DNA of 64,000 nucleotides, taken from Oscillospiraceae bacterium (GTDB lineage: Bacteria > Bacillota > Clostridia > Oscillospirales > CAG-272). The position numbers were made by a program, and so were the translations under genes. The stretch covers positions 1,116,001 through 1,180,000 of the forward strand of contig CP091718.1 in the NCBI GenBank assembly GCA_022009675.1. The letters are read 5' to 3'. This document shows, in pieces, positions 20,153 through 29,766 of the stretch. Position 1 is the first letter of the stretch, and each line of letters starts with the position of its first letter. The notes beneath the pieces are model-generated. The model had not been told where the DNA came from, made no database searches, and saw nothing but the letters and a program-made list of their open reading frames with translations.

Positions 20153-20186
20153 CACACGACTTTGCCTCGCAAAGTATAGTGTGTTA
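20153..20186 (+). other. oriT: Origin of transfer (MOBV/pMV158 type)
   Basis: AAAGTATAGTGTGTTA at 20171-20186 is identical to the nick region of the pMV158-family origin, where the relaxase cuts TAGTGTG/TTA; here that is after base 20183. Just before it, ACTTTGC and GCAAAGT (20159-20175) form a perfect seven-pair hairpin with loop CTC. The stem extends outward through CACAC and GTGTG, so the nick lies at its base, as in MOBV origins. It is about 185 bp upstream of the matching Mob_Pre relaxase gene. Confidence 0.85.
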
Positions 20187-20198
20187 CACCGTAATAAC

Positions 20199-20232
20199 GC
20201 AGTGACTCAAAACAGGAGTTTTGAGTCACTGC
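20199..20232. repeat. Perfect 15-bp inverted repeat
   Basis: GCAGTGACTCAAAAC and its exact complement surround AGGA. No T-run follows directly, so it is less likely a terminator than a protein-binding or structural element of the transfer region. Confidence 0.7.
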
Positions 20233-20369
20233 TTCGGTGGCAATGTTCGTCCGCTATGAAGCGGGCGGACGCTGACACCGGAGCAAGAGCCGTGGCAACG
20301 GCGAGCGTTGTTGCGGTGTTCTTCGCATCCCCCGTATCTATGAATACAACAAACAGGAAAGGAAAAACA

Positions 20370-21366
20370 ATGTACGCAATACTACGATTTCAAAAGAAAA
20401 CCGGTGGAAAACTGCTGAACACGCAAAAGCATAATGAGCGGCAAAAAGAACGCTACAAATCCAATCCGGACATTGATCGTGAGCGAAGCGATGAGAACAT
20501 TCATCTAAAAACACCTTCGCCCGGTGGATACAAACGGGCGGTGTTGGAACGCACGGAGAAGGCGGGATGCCGCCTTCGTAAGGACAGCGTAATGATGATC
20601 GAAACGCTGATCACCGCTTCGCCGGAGTTGTTCCGGGAGATGTCACGGGAAGAAATGATGGATTTCATGAAAAGAGCATACACCTTTGTTGCCGAGAGAG
20701 TTGGAGAGGATAACATTGTATCCGCTGTCATTCATCTCGACGAAAAGACGCCGCATATGCATCTGTGCTTTGTCCCGTTGACAAAGGATCATCGTCTGTG
20801 CGCGAAAGAAATTCTCGGCAACAGGACCCATCTGTCAAAATACTGGCAGGATGGGTTCTTTGAATATATGCACGAGCAGTATTCGCAACTGGAACGCGGA
20901 GAACCTGCCGCAGAAACCAAACGAAAGCACATTCCGGTTTGGCTTTACAAGAAGGGAGAACATCTTGATCGGATGTATGGGCAAGTCAAAGAGATACTGG
21001 ACAATATCGGGATGTTGAATGCCAAGGGAAAGTCCAAAGAGGCATTGGAGCTTCTTCGTCAATGGTCGAAGGAGGGCGAGTATTTCCTCCAAGATCAAAG
21101 AGGTGACCGGGCATATCGACGGTTTGAATGCGGAAGTGAACAAGTGGCAATCCAAGTATAATTCCGAGCGCCGTATGGTAGAGCAGATGTCGGATTACAA
21201 CAAGGCAGCCAATTCGACGATTGAAGAACAGGAATATGAGATCGACCGCCTGATTCGGCAAAACGACCGCTACCGCGAGCTTTTGGACCGCATCCCAGAT
21301 GAAATATACGAGGAGATTACAAATACGCGAAGCAAAAAAACAGAGATAGAGGAGAAAGATAAATGA
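20370..21366 (+). CDS. mob: MOBV relaxase (Mob_Pre family), frameshifted
   Basis: AGGAAAGG precedes the ATG at 20370; the longer frame from 19989 runs through the transfer origin and is not used. The protein starts MYAILRFQKK, has NPDIDRERSDENIH with the conserved asparagine/arginine patch, and the metal-binding motif HLDEKTPHMHLCFVPLT (histidines near residues 122, 130 and 132). A coiled-coil C-terminus follows. One break near 21087 joins it to SKIKEVTGHIDGLNAEVNKW. Total about 331 residues. MOBV relaxases nick their oriT and pilot the strand through a host conjugation channel; no such channel is encoded here, so the element is mobilizable rather than self-transferring. Confidence 0.9.
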
Positions 21367-22299
21367 CGATACCAACAAAGGATAAAAAAACGAAAAATGA
21401 TCTGAAAATCCTGCTCGGAGAGAATTATTTGCAGGAAAAATGAAGCGCAAACGCCGCACGCAATTGCACTTGCAAAACTGCACCCATTTCATGAGCATCC
21501 CTACAAGGTGGAGGATAACGACGAAATGGCAGAACTTTGTGAGAGTATCTGCACGCACGGGGTTTTGTCGCCCATTCTTGTTCGACCGACAGAGGACGGG
21601 GAATATGAAATTGTTTCCGGTCACAGGCGGGTATTTGCTTGCCACAGGCTGGGACTTAAAGATGTCCCTGCTATTGTACAACCGATGACACGAGAGGAAG
21701 CAGTGCTGAAGATGGTGGACAGCAATCTGCACCGCGAACGGTTGTTGCCGTCCGAGAAAGCGTTTGCCTACAAAATGAAACTGGATGCGATCAAGCACAG
21801 AGGAAAAAGTTTGTCGCAAGTTGCGACAAAGTCAGATTCCGCAGCAGAAGTCGGTGCGGCAATGGGGGAAAGCCGGGATATGGTATTCCGCTATATCCGG
21901 CTGACAAATCTTGTCCCACCGCTTCTTGATATGGTGGATGAAGGCAAGATAGCATTGATGCCTGCCGAGCGGTTATCCTATCTGACCGAGGAAGAACAAC
22001 TGGCGCTTGTAGACATCATGGAAGATTTGGAAGTAACACCGTCCCTGTCGCAAGCCGTTAAGTTAAAAGACCTCAGTGCATCACATCGGCTGGATCCCGA
22101 TACGATGTATGAGGTCATGGAGAAACCGAAAGCGAATCAAAGAGAAACCGTCAAGCTGGATGCTGACACGCTCCGTCGCTTCTTTCCGGATTATACACCG
22201 AAACAGATGGAAACCGCCATTCTGCGGATGCTGGAGGAAGCGGAAAGAGAACGCCAACGGCAGAAAATACTTCGCAGATCAAGAGACGATGCGAGGTGA
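21363..22299 (+). CDS. parB: ParB/Spo0J-like partition protein, frameshifted
   Basis: The ATG overlaps the relaxase stop (ATGA). The opening piece MTIPTKDKKTKNDLKILL breaks near 21438 in a run of A and resumes with PFHEHPYKVEDNDEMAELCE. The ParB core shows ILVRPTEDGEYEIVSGHRRV, the arginine-rich CTP-binding box (GHRR), then VDSNLHRERLLPSEKAFAYK and a helix-turn-helix around GAAMGESRDMVFRYIRLTNL. Total about 310 residues. Genes of this type follow relaxases in many clostridial integrative elements. It may help element maintenance or regulate the mob genes. Confidence 0.85.
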
Positions 22300-22576
22300 T
22301 GCGATTGACAGTTTGGAAAAATACTCAAATACAAAGTCAAATATTTTTTTGAAAGAGGTTCTTCTGCTATATGTCTGGTTGCAACATGACCGGAGTGGAG
22401 AGTATAAGCCAAGGTCAAGTGTTCCACGGCACGAGATAGAAGCAATCGTTCATACCTTTTATCCGGCGATTGCGGCTTTCTTTGAATCGGAGGAAGGCAA
22501 GCAGGAGTACGAGGAATGGAAGGCAAAACGGGAAGAACGAAAGGAAAAGAAAACACCTGCCGAACAGTCGGCATAA
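22289..22576 (+). CDS. Small charged protein, unknown, mobilization operon
   Basis: The frame opens MRGDAIDSLEKYSNTK, overlapping the parB stop, and continues LKEVLLLYVWLQHDRSGEYK, VHTFYPAIAAFFESEEGKQE and a basic end EERKEKKTPAEQSA; about 95 residues. A second candidate start (ATG at 22299, overlapping TGATG) would need a one-base shift in a T-run near 22350. No family recognised. It is the last gene before a terminator. Confidence 0.5.
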   Translation: MRGDAIDSLEKYSNTKSNIFLKEVLLLYVWLQHDRSGEYKPRSSVPRHEIEAIVHTFYPAIAAFFESEEGKQEYEEWKAKREERKEKKTPAEQSA

Positions 22577-22581
22577 CCAAA

Positions 22582-22630
22582 GCCCTTGCGGACCGTGGAC
22601 ATTCCACTGCCCGCAAGGGCTTCTTCTATT
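22582..22630 (+). terminator. Terminator of the mobilization operon
   Basis: GCCCTTGCGG and CCGCAAGGGC form a ten-pair stem with a 19-base loop, followed by TTCTTCTATTTCTT. Confidence 0.75.
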
Positions 22631-22716
22631 TCTTCGCATTGAAATTCGGATATTCGATAGAAACAAAAAAATCCGAACGCCTCTCCTATTCGGAAAGTGT
22701 TCGGATTATTCGTATG

Positions 22717-22895
22717 TGGTCGGAGTGACAGGATTCGAACCTGCTTGGGTCAGTTCCCAAACGCTAAAAACCTGATTTTTTGCGTGATTTTACGGGCTTT
22801 TCGGGGCTTTTGCGTCCGGATTGACTGCTTTCGAGTGCTCTTCGCAGCATGTAATCCGGGTAGTCCGAAGCCGTAAGTGGTCAAAGGTGTGGTCA
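22717..22895 (-). repeat. tRNA 3'-end fragment plus conserved 140-bp tail (direct repeat, copy 1)
   Basis: On the minus strand the segment ends CAGGTTCGAATCCTGTCACTCCGACCA: the T-arm, acceptor strand and CCA of a tRNA whose 5' half is absent. Beside it is a 140-bp block, beginning CCCAAACGCTAAAAA on the plus strand and ending TCAAAGGTGTGGTCA, that recurs nearly unchanged at 63323-63466 beside a different tRNA end with the same acceptor sequence. Such arrangements are typical of integration sites at tRNA 3' ends. Which element each belonged to is not known. Confidence 0.6.
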
Positions 22896-23140
22896 GCGAT
22901 CAAGTGAGAGCATTTCGCATGCCATGGTATCACAGCGTTTAGTGTCAATAGATTCGCCGAACATTTCAAGAAACACGGCATGAATGACCTTTGCGATTTC
23001 GTCTGCGGACATGCCTTTTCGGATGCGTGCAAAAAAATTATCTCGATTTCGGAATCATATTCATCTGCCGGGCAACACATCCCAAGCAACCCAATCGGAT
23101 CGGCTTTATCCACAACGGACTTTACAATATCTTTAGTCAT
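22893..23140 (-). CDS. DUF1871-family small protein, frameshifted
   Basis: GGAGGCGCGCAA precedes the ATG at 23140. The product reads MTKDIVKSVVDKADPIGLLG, CCPADEYDSEIEIIF, then after a break in AAAAAAA near 23033, RIRKGMSADEIAKVIHAVF and CDTMACEMLSLDR; about 82 residues. The pattern matches the DUF1871 fold found in Bacillota, whose members include a small helical protein of unknown role. The stop lies at the end of the tRNA-associated repeat, so the gene directly abuts a possible integration site. Confidence 0.65.
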
Positions 23141-23368
23141 TTGCGCGCCTCCGTTCAAAATGCTTTTTCTGCCTTTAGTATAGCATAAAACCGCTTGGAA
23201 GTCAACTCATTTCACAACGCAAAGGATGAGGTGCAGTAGGCAAAGAAAAACGATTTTTCAAATTCCATCGGCACATCACGAAACGACGGACAGGTCAAGT
23301 AAGACTTTCTCAATGTCGGCATAGCATGCGGCAAAAATTCGTATTTATACCTTTTCAACGGATGCTAC

Positions 23369-23405
23369 ACCAAAAGGACAGGCAAAATCGCCTGCCCTTT
23401 TTTCT
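23369..23405 (+). terminator. Terminator hairpin
   Basis: AAAAGGACAGGC pairs with GCCTGCCCTTTT (one mismatch) around AAAATC and is followed by a T-run. It would isolate the next gene from read-through. Confidence 0.7.
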
Positions 23406-23438
23406 ATCGGAACAATACCAAGAAATGCAGCAGTATAG

Positions 23439-23494
23439 TTCCGAATATTGTTCCGAATATTGTTCTTGACATTGTTCCGATAATGTGCTATACT
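23439..23494 (+). promoter_or_regulatory. Sigma-A promoter embedded in 12-bp tandem repeats
   Basis: TTGACA (23466-23471) and TATACT (23489-23494) are 17 bp apart, a near-ideal promoter. The -35 region lies within four adjacent 12-bp units: TTCCGAATATTG, the same again, TTCTTGACATTG and TTCCGATAATGT. An inverted copy of the core (CGGAACAATA) stands at 23408. This layout suggests cooperative binding of a regulator, quite possibly the helix-turn-helix domain of the downstream protein itself. Confidence 0.7.
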
Positions 23495-23525
23495 ATACCT
23501 GTAAAAATGTATGTGGGGGATCGTT

Positions 23526-25393
23526 ATGCAAAGAATGATGAGTACAAAAGAGGCGGCAAGCCTTTGGAATATCAGTGACAGACAGGTCAGCAAGCTCTGC
23601 GGAGAAGGAAAAATCAAGGGCGCGGTTAAAAAAGGACGCACATGGGCGATTCCTGTCGGAACGGAAAAACCGACAGACGGAAGAGTTAAGCCGGCATCGT
23701 CCCTCCGACAGCCGAATCTTCCGTTGCCCATCGGTATTTCCGATTACCGTCTGGCATCAACCGAATACTATTATGTTGACAAGACCATGATGATCAAGGA
23801 TTTTCTTGATGAGCGTCCGATGGTCTCTCTTTTCACGCGACCGCGCAGATTCGGCAAAACGCTGAACATGGATATGCTCCGAACATTTTTTTGGAAAAAA
23901 CGGACGAGGATACCTCCGTGTATTTCAAAAAAACACAAAAATATCTGGGCTTGCGGCGAAAAAAATACCGTAGCCATCAGGGGAAATATCCCGTTATATT
24001 TCTCAGCTTCAAGGATATAAAATGCGATACATGGGAGGAGACCTTCGATGCTATCAAAGACCTGTTTTTCCAAAGAAGCGTCACGCCACAGCGAACTGAA
24101 AAGCGCAGATGTGTTCAACGAGTACGAAGAAGCGTATATAGAAAAAAATACTTTCCGGCACGGCTACACCTGTTGAGCTGTCGGTCGCTTTGGCTAATCT
24201 GTCTATGATGCTTCACAAATATCACGGTGTTGCGCCGATTATTATCATCGACGAATACGACACGCCGATCCAACAAGGACATATCAAGGGCTTTTATGAC
24301 GAAATTATCGGATTTATGCGCAACCTGTTTTTCCGGCGGATTAAAGGACAATAAGCACCTGACATACGGCTTCCTTACAGGCATTCTCCGCGTAGCAAAA
24401 GAAAGCATTTTCAGCGGACTGAACAACCTTGCAATCAATTCTATTCTGGATACGAAATACAGCGAATACTTCGGCTTCACGGCTGATGAAGTCAAAGAGA
24501 TCGCACGCTATTATCATGCAGAGGATAAGTACGACGAAATTTGCGAATGGTATGACGGATATAAATTCGGCAATACCGAAATTTTCAACCCTTGGTCGGT
24601 CATCAACTATTTCCGCAACGGTTGCCAGCCTCGCGCATATTGGCAGTCCACGGGCAGCAACGACATTATCGGCGAAATTCTCGGCGGAGCGGATGAAACG
24701 ATTTACGAAAAACTCAATGCCCTTTTGCAGGGTGAGTCATTCCTCACCTATATCGATACCGGCGTCATCTATCCGCAGGTCAAAAGCAATCCGTCATCGG
24801 TATACAGCTTCCTGCTTGTTGCGGGATATCTGAAAGTCATTAAATCCGAGCCGTCCTTCAGCGGGGATTTCATGTGCGAGGTTGCCCTGCCGAACAAGGA
24901 GATCACATTCGTATATAACAAAGAAATTCTCCAAAAACTGAACACCATTGTGCCGCAGGCAACAGCGATCTCGATTCAGGAAGCTATTTATTCGGGAGAT
25001 ACTGCCGCACTGCAAAAAAATCTCGGCACGCTTCTGATGCAGTCGGTCAGCAGCTACGATACTGTCGGCGAAAACTTCTATCATGGGCTTGTTCTCGGAC
25101 TTTGCGTGACTCTGGATAACCGCTTTTTATATCACCTCCAACCGTGAATCGGGTGAAGGACGGTATGACCTCTGCCTCTGTCCCAAGGACGGCAAACTGC
25201 CGGGTATTCTGATTGAGCTTAAAGCCGCAAAAAGATTGCCCGGAGGACGAGCTGAAACAGCTATCCGAAAAAGGCACTGACACAGATCGACAATCGGAAA
25301 TACGAGACGGAACTCACCGTAAAAGGTGTCCGAAACATTCTCAAATACGGCGTTGCTTTCAGTGGGAAAAGAGTTCAGATCACGGCGGAATAA
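23526..25393 (+). CDS. AAA-ATPase-like/PD-(D/E)XK protein with N-terminal helix-turn-helix, frameshifted
   Basis: The first 60 residues are a MerR/excisionase-like DNA-binding domain (MSTKEAASLWNISDRQVSKL). Then comes the AAA-ATPase-like family pattern: PLPIGISDYRLASTEYYYVD, DERPMVSLFTRPRRFGKTLN (a Walker A variant), IIIIDEYDTPIQ and FMRNLFF. The end matches the PD-(D/E)XK nuclease-like domain of this family: YHGLVLGLCVTLDN, NRESGEGRYDL and ILIELKAAK (the ExK element). Breaks occur near 23890, 24060, 24155, 24335, 25120, 25230 and 25270. The joined length, about 615 residues, is that of intact relatives plus the extra DNA-binding domain. These genes are abundant in gut bacteria; their function is unproved. 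Confidence 0.75.
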
Positions 25394-25415
25394 TCAGTAG
25401 GATAGGGATAAAATA

Positions 25416-27866
25416 ATGGCAATCAAAAAGAATGAATTATACAGCTCCTTGTGGGCAAGTTGTGATAAACTTCGTGGAGGTATGGATGCCTCTCAGTACA
25501 AGGATTACATTTTGACGCTTTTGTTCGTCAAATATGTAACTGACAAGTTCAAAGGCGTAAAATATGCGGATATTACAATTCCCGAGGGCGGAAGCTTTGA
25601 CGATCTTGTTGCAATCAAGGGAGATAAAAATATCGGTGAGAAAATGGATAAAGTCATTGCCAAGCTTGCCGACGCAGGAAATAATCAGCTTCGCGGTGTT
25701 ATTGATAACGCTCATTTTAATGACGAATCCAAGCTCGGCAAAGGCGATGAAATGGTGGATAAGCTCACCGGGCTTATTTCCATCTTTCAGCGTCCCGAAT
25801 TTGACTTCAGAAGTAACAAAGCCGGCGGTGATGATATCCTCGGTGATGCCTATGAGTATCTCATGCGCAATTTTGCAACAGAAAGCGGTAAAAGCAAGGG
25901 ACAGTTCTACACGCCTGCCGAAGTTTCGCGCATCCTTGCAAAGGTCATCGGGATTGATAAGGTGACCGACCCCGATACAACGGTCTATGATCCGGCGTGC
26001 GGTTCGGGCTCATTGCTTATCCGTGCGGCAGATGAAGCGCCGATTGATGTTGCAATCTACGGTCAGGAAAAGGAGATCACAACAGCCGGTCTTGCTAAGA
26101 TGAACCTTGTCCTGCACAACAAAGCAACGGGTGAAATCTATGCGGGCAATACGTTTTCCGATCCGCACTATAAGGATGACAAAGACGATTCCGTGCTTCG
26201 CCGTTTTGATTTTGCAGTTGTCAATCCTCCGTTTTCACTCAAAAACTGGACAGACGGCGTAAAAGATTACGGACGTTTTACGGGTTACGGTGATATGCCG
26301 CCCGAAAAGAACGGGGATTATGCATGGCTCCTGCACATTCTTAAATCCCTGAAATCCACGGGTAAAGCGGCAGTTATTTTGCCGCACGGTGTACTCTTCC
26401 GCGGGAATACCGAGGCAACCATACGCCAACATATTATCGACAAGGGTTATATCAAGGGCATTATCGGCTTGCCTGCCAACCTCTTTTTACGGTACGGGAA
26501 TCCCTGCTTGTATTATCGTTATTGACAAATCCGATGCCGATGACCGTCAGGGCATTTTTCATGATCGATGCAAGCCATGACTATATCAAAGACGGAAACA
26601 AGAACCGCCTGCGCGAGCGGGATATTTACAAAATCGTAACCACATTCAACGAGCAGATTACAACAGATCCGAAGTATGCCCGTTTTGTACCCAATGAAGA
26701 GATCAAGATCAAAAATGCCTACAATCTGAATATTCCGCGTTATATTGACAGTTCCGAACCGGAGGATTTGCAGAATCTCGAAGCACACCTCCATGGCGGG
26801 ATTCCGACGGCGGATGTGGATTCTATGGAAAAGTATTGGACACATTTCCCGAACCTCAAGAAAAAGCTTTTTTCTTCTTTGCGCGACGGATATTATAAGC
26901 TGAATATCGACAAAAACGATGTTCGCAGTACCGTATATGCCGATGAAGAATTTTCCGTATATGCCGAACAGATTGACGCGGCGTTTGATTCATGGCGGCA
27001 GGAGGTCGATGCCGGACTGCGTACGATAGACGACTCCGTGGAGAGTAAGAAATACATTATCGAGCTTTCGGAGCTTCTTATATCAAAATTTGAGAATATC
27101 GCTCTTGTGGATAAATACGATGTCTATCAGGTGTTGCTGTCCTATTGGCAGGAGACGATGGCGGATGATGTGTTTATCCTCGTGCAGGACGGATACGAGG
27201 CAGGACGTGAAACCGAAGATGTATATGAGGTCACGGAAGACAAAAAGACGAAAAAGGAAAAAAGAAAATATAAGGGCTGGGACGGCAAGCTCATTCCGAA
27301 ATTTTTGATTGAGGCGCAGTATTTTGCGGCAGAGCGCGCGAAAATTGACGAAGCGCAAGCTGTTGTTGACGAGACACAAAGCAAGTTGGATGAAATGGTC
27401 GAAGAGCAGACCGCAGAGGACGGCGTTCTTTTTGATTGCCTGAATGATAATAATGCCGTAGATGCAAAAAAGGTGAATGACCGTATCAAAGAATTGAAGA
27501 AATCTGCGCCCGACAGTGAAGAATACAGAATACTTTGCGAATATACGAAACTCTGCGATAAAGTAAAGCAGTATGCAAAGATAGCCAAAGAACTGAACAT
27601 CGCCCTTGATGAAGCCTGCAAAGAAAAATATCCTCTTCTGTCCATGGACGAAATCAAGGAACTGCTTGTCAACCGTAAGTGGTATTACACCATTTTTGCA
27701 GGTATCAAAGCCCTGTATATCACCACCTCCCATGAGATCGCCGGACGCATTACCGAACTTGCCGAGCGTTACGAAAAACACCCTGCCCGAGCTTGAATCG
27801 GAACTTGAGGCATACGAAGCCAAAGTAAAGGCGCATCTCGAAAGGATGGGGTTTGTATGGAATTAA
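25416..27866 (+). CDS. hsdM: Type I restriction-modification DNA methyltransferase subunit, frameshifted (locus 2)
   Basis: The start follows GGATAGGG. The N-terminal helical domain (ELYSSLWASCDKLRGGMDAS) precedes the methylase core with the SAM-binding motif DPACGSGSLLIRAADE and catalytic NPPFSLKNW. It shows QFYTPAEVSRILAKVIG before them, as expected. Breaks near 26490 and 27775 are single bases. The long C-terminal half contains a coiled-coil (around AQAVVDETQSKLDEMVEEQT) and ends LERMGFVWN, giving about 815 residues, the long form of HsdM. It opens the second restriction operon, 22 bp after the ATPase-like gene, so the two may share a transcript. Confidence 0.92.
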
Positions 27867-28189
27867 ATGATGAGATCCGGAATAGGCGCTTTGGATATGT
27901 TCTTGATTCTCATTTGTGGAAAACGAGCAAGGAGTATATCGCGCTTGCAAGCTTAAAATATTGCTTCGGAGAAAAAAATACAGACACTTAAGAAAAAGCG
28001 GAAGCACCGGACTTGCAGGATGCTGAAAATTCGGTTGCTATTGAGGTGACGGATTCTGTTACACCCAATGACGCACAAATCATTGGCGAGTTTACAAAAC
28101 TGTCGCAGGTAAACTCGGAAAAAAACAGAAGGAAAAATGTCGCAAAAAAATCAGTCGGAACGGAGCCAGACTTCTCGGCGACGGGATGA
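27857..28189 (+). CDS. Unrecognised small protein between hsdM and hsdS, interrupted
   Basis: An ATG overlapping the hsdM stop opens MELNDEIRNRRFGYVLDSHL and KTSKEYIALASLKYCFGE, ending at a TAA near 27990. The same frame continues KAEAPDLQDAENSVAIEVTD and AQIIGEFTKLSQVNSEKNRR to 28189. Either one gene with a nonsense or indel lesion, or two scraps. I recognise no family. Its position inside the operon suggests an accessory role or decay. Confidence 0.4.
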
Positions 28190-28237
28190 TGGCTTGGCAA
28201 TCCCGTGGTCCGGAGACGGAAAAACGTGAGATTATAA

Positions 28238-28564
28238 ATGCCTTTGTTCAGAAACTATCCAAAAATTTCCAAGTATCGAAAAATGGGGTTTGCAAATATA
28301 GGGCTGTTGATTTATCATGAAAAGCCTGCTTTTTCCGAAACCATAGATAATTTTCCCGAATGGCTGATAGATGCTCAGAAAGATTGTGCAGACAAATATG
28401 ATTTTGTTTACATATTGCATGTCGAAGGACTTCTATTTTATGATTTTGCAAATAGAGAAAAGAGCGAGATAATAATACCGTATGAGGATAAATATGCTCT
28501 CGGGAATCTCGGAAGAATGGCTGCAGAAGGTGAGGTGAAAGATGATGATCCCATATGGCTATAA
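28238..28564 (+). CDS. Unrecognised protein preceding hsdS, probably 5'-incomplete
   Basis: The frame reads KYRKMGFANIGLLIYHEKPA, FPEWLIDAQKDCADKYDFVY and RMAAEGEVKDDDPIWL, with clear alpha/beta character, about 108 residues. Upstream, another frame gives MMAWQSRGPETEKREIINAF, which probably belongs to the same protein through a one-base shift near 28290. The 3' end overlaps the hsdS start. Family not recognised. Confidence 0.45.
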   Translation: MPLFRNYPKISKYRKMGFANIGLLIYHEKPAFSETIDNFPEWLIDAQKDCADKYDFVYILHVEGLLFYDFANREKSEIIIPYEDKYALGNLGRMAAEGEVKDDDPIWL

Positions 28565-29754
28565 ACAGACCGAGGTTGGTGTGATTCCTGAAGATTGGGA
28601 GTGCGTAAAGATCAAAGATGTTGCAACAATATCAATGTGTAAACGGATATTCGCTAATCAAACAAGCACAATCGGTGATGTCCCTTTTTATAAAATCGGT
28701 ACATTTGGTAAAGAAGCGGATGCTTATATTTCAAGCAAATTGTATGTAGAGTATAGGAATAAATATTCATTTCCACAAAAAAAGGGGATATTTTTGATTT
28801 CTGCTGCTGGTACTTTAGGAAGAACAGTGGTTTACGATGGAGAGAAAGCCTATTTTCAAGATTCAAACATTGTACGGCTTGATATAAACAAGACTAGACT
28901 GTGCAATGAATATTTGAATCAATATTATAAGGTGATAAAATGGGCTTCTTCGGAAGGTAGTACGATTGCAAGATTGTATAACGGAATTATTTACGCAACC
29001 TATATTTCTCTCCCGCCTCTTCCAGAGCAGCAGCGCATTGCCGAAGCACTTTCGGATGTGGACGGTATGATCTCTTCGCTCGAAAAAAACTGATTGCAAA
29101 GTATAAGTCCATCAAAACGGCTTGCCTGCAACAGATGTTCCCTCAAAATGGAGAAACAGTCCCGCGTATGCGTTTGCCCGGATTTACGGGCGCTTGGGAA
29201 CAGCGTAAGCTCGGAGAACTTGCGTTATTCAATCCTAAAGATGCGCTGCCTCAAACATTTGAATATGTCGATTTGGAGTCTGTTGTTGGCACAGAGATGT
29301 TGTCGCATAGGACTGAGGTGAAGTCATCTGCTCCATCAAGAGCACAGCGACTTGCTCACACCGGGGATCTATTCTATCAGACTGTGCGTCCATATCAAAA
29401 GAACAATTATCTTTTTGAAAAGCCCGATAATAACTATGTTTTTTCGACTGGATACGCACAAATGCGTCCCTATGTTGACGGGTATTTTCTGCTCAGCCTT
29501 GTTCAGAGCGAACACTTCGTAAAGGTTGTTTTGGATAACTGCACAGGAACAAGTTATCCAGCAATAAATGCGAATGATTTGGCTGAGATTGAGGTGACTG
29601 CACCATCGGATGAGAGCGAGACACAAAAGATTGGCACAATATTTCGTAACATAGACAACCTTATCACCCTTCATCAGCGTAAGTTGAAAAACACAGAAAA
29701 ATCAAACAAGGTATGATGCAACAATTATTGACCGGAAAAATTAGACTTGTGTAA
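28542..29754 (+). CDS. hsdS: Type I restriction specificity subunit, frameshifted (locus 2)
   Basis: The first recognition domain opens MIPYGYKQTEVGVIPEDWEC, with KGIFLISAAGTLGRTVVYDG. The first conserved helix is LPPLPEQQRIAEALSDVDGM, broken at 29090 in AAAAAA and resumed with LIAKYKSIKTACLQQMFP. The second domain runs from FTGAWEQRKLGELALFN to DNCTGTSYPAINANDL, and the second helix is TIFRNIDNLITLHQRKL. A final break near 29700 restores QQLLTGKIRLV. Total about 400 residues, normal for HsdS. Two identical-looking ATGs (28542 and 28545) follow GGTGAGG. The SIR2-like gene starts 12 bp after the stop. Confidence 0.88.
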
Positions 29755-29766
29755 AGGAGCGTTATT

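Larger units (their letters stand above)
19737..20369. other. Non-coding mobilization region upstream of relaxase
   Basis: Frames run open here (for example from 19989 into the relaxase), but the codons make Arg/Cys-rich low-quality protein, and the region holds nucleic-acid signals instead: a ribosome-site-like AAGGAGGAG near 19934, the transfer origin at 20153-20186 and an inverted repeat at 20199-20232. I read it as the transcribed leader and oriT of the mobilization module. Confidence 0.6.
23141..23525. other. Intergenic region
   Basis: It holds a short block near 23172-23243 (TATAGCATAAAA ... GTGCAGTAGGCAAAG) that is echoed at 63546-63610, a terminator hairpin at 23369-23405, and the repeat-built promoter of the following gene. 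No coding frame is convincing. Confidence 0.55.

Noticed and set aside
19989..20369. In-frame upstream extension of the relaxase by 127 codons
   Set aside because: It covers the transfer origin and an inverted repeat, is Arg/Cys-rich, and a good ribosome site stands only before the ATG at 20370.
22717..22760. A complete tRNA gene
   Set aside because: Only the T-arm, acceptor strand and CCA are present; no D-arm, anticodon arm or 5' acceptor strand can be found upstream on that strand. The same holds at 63286.
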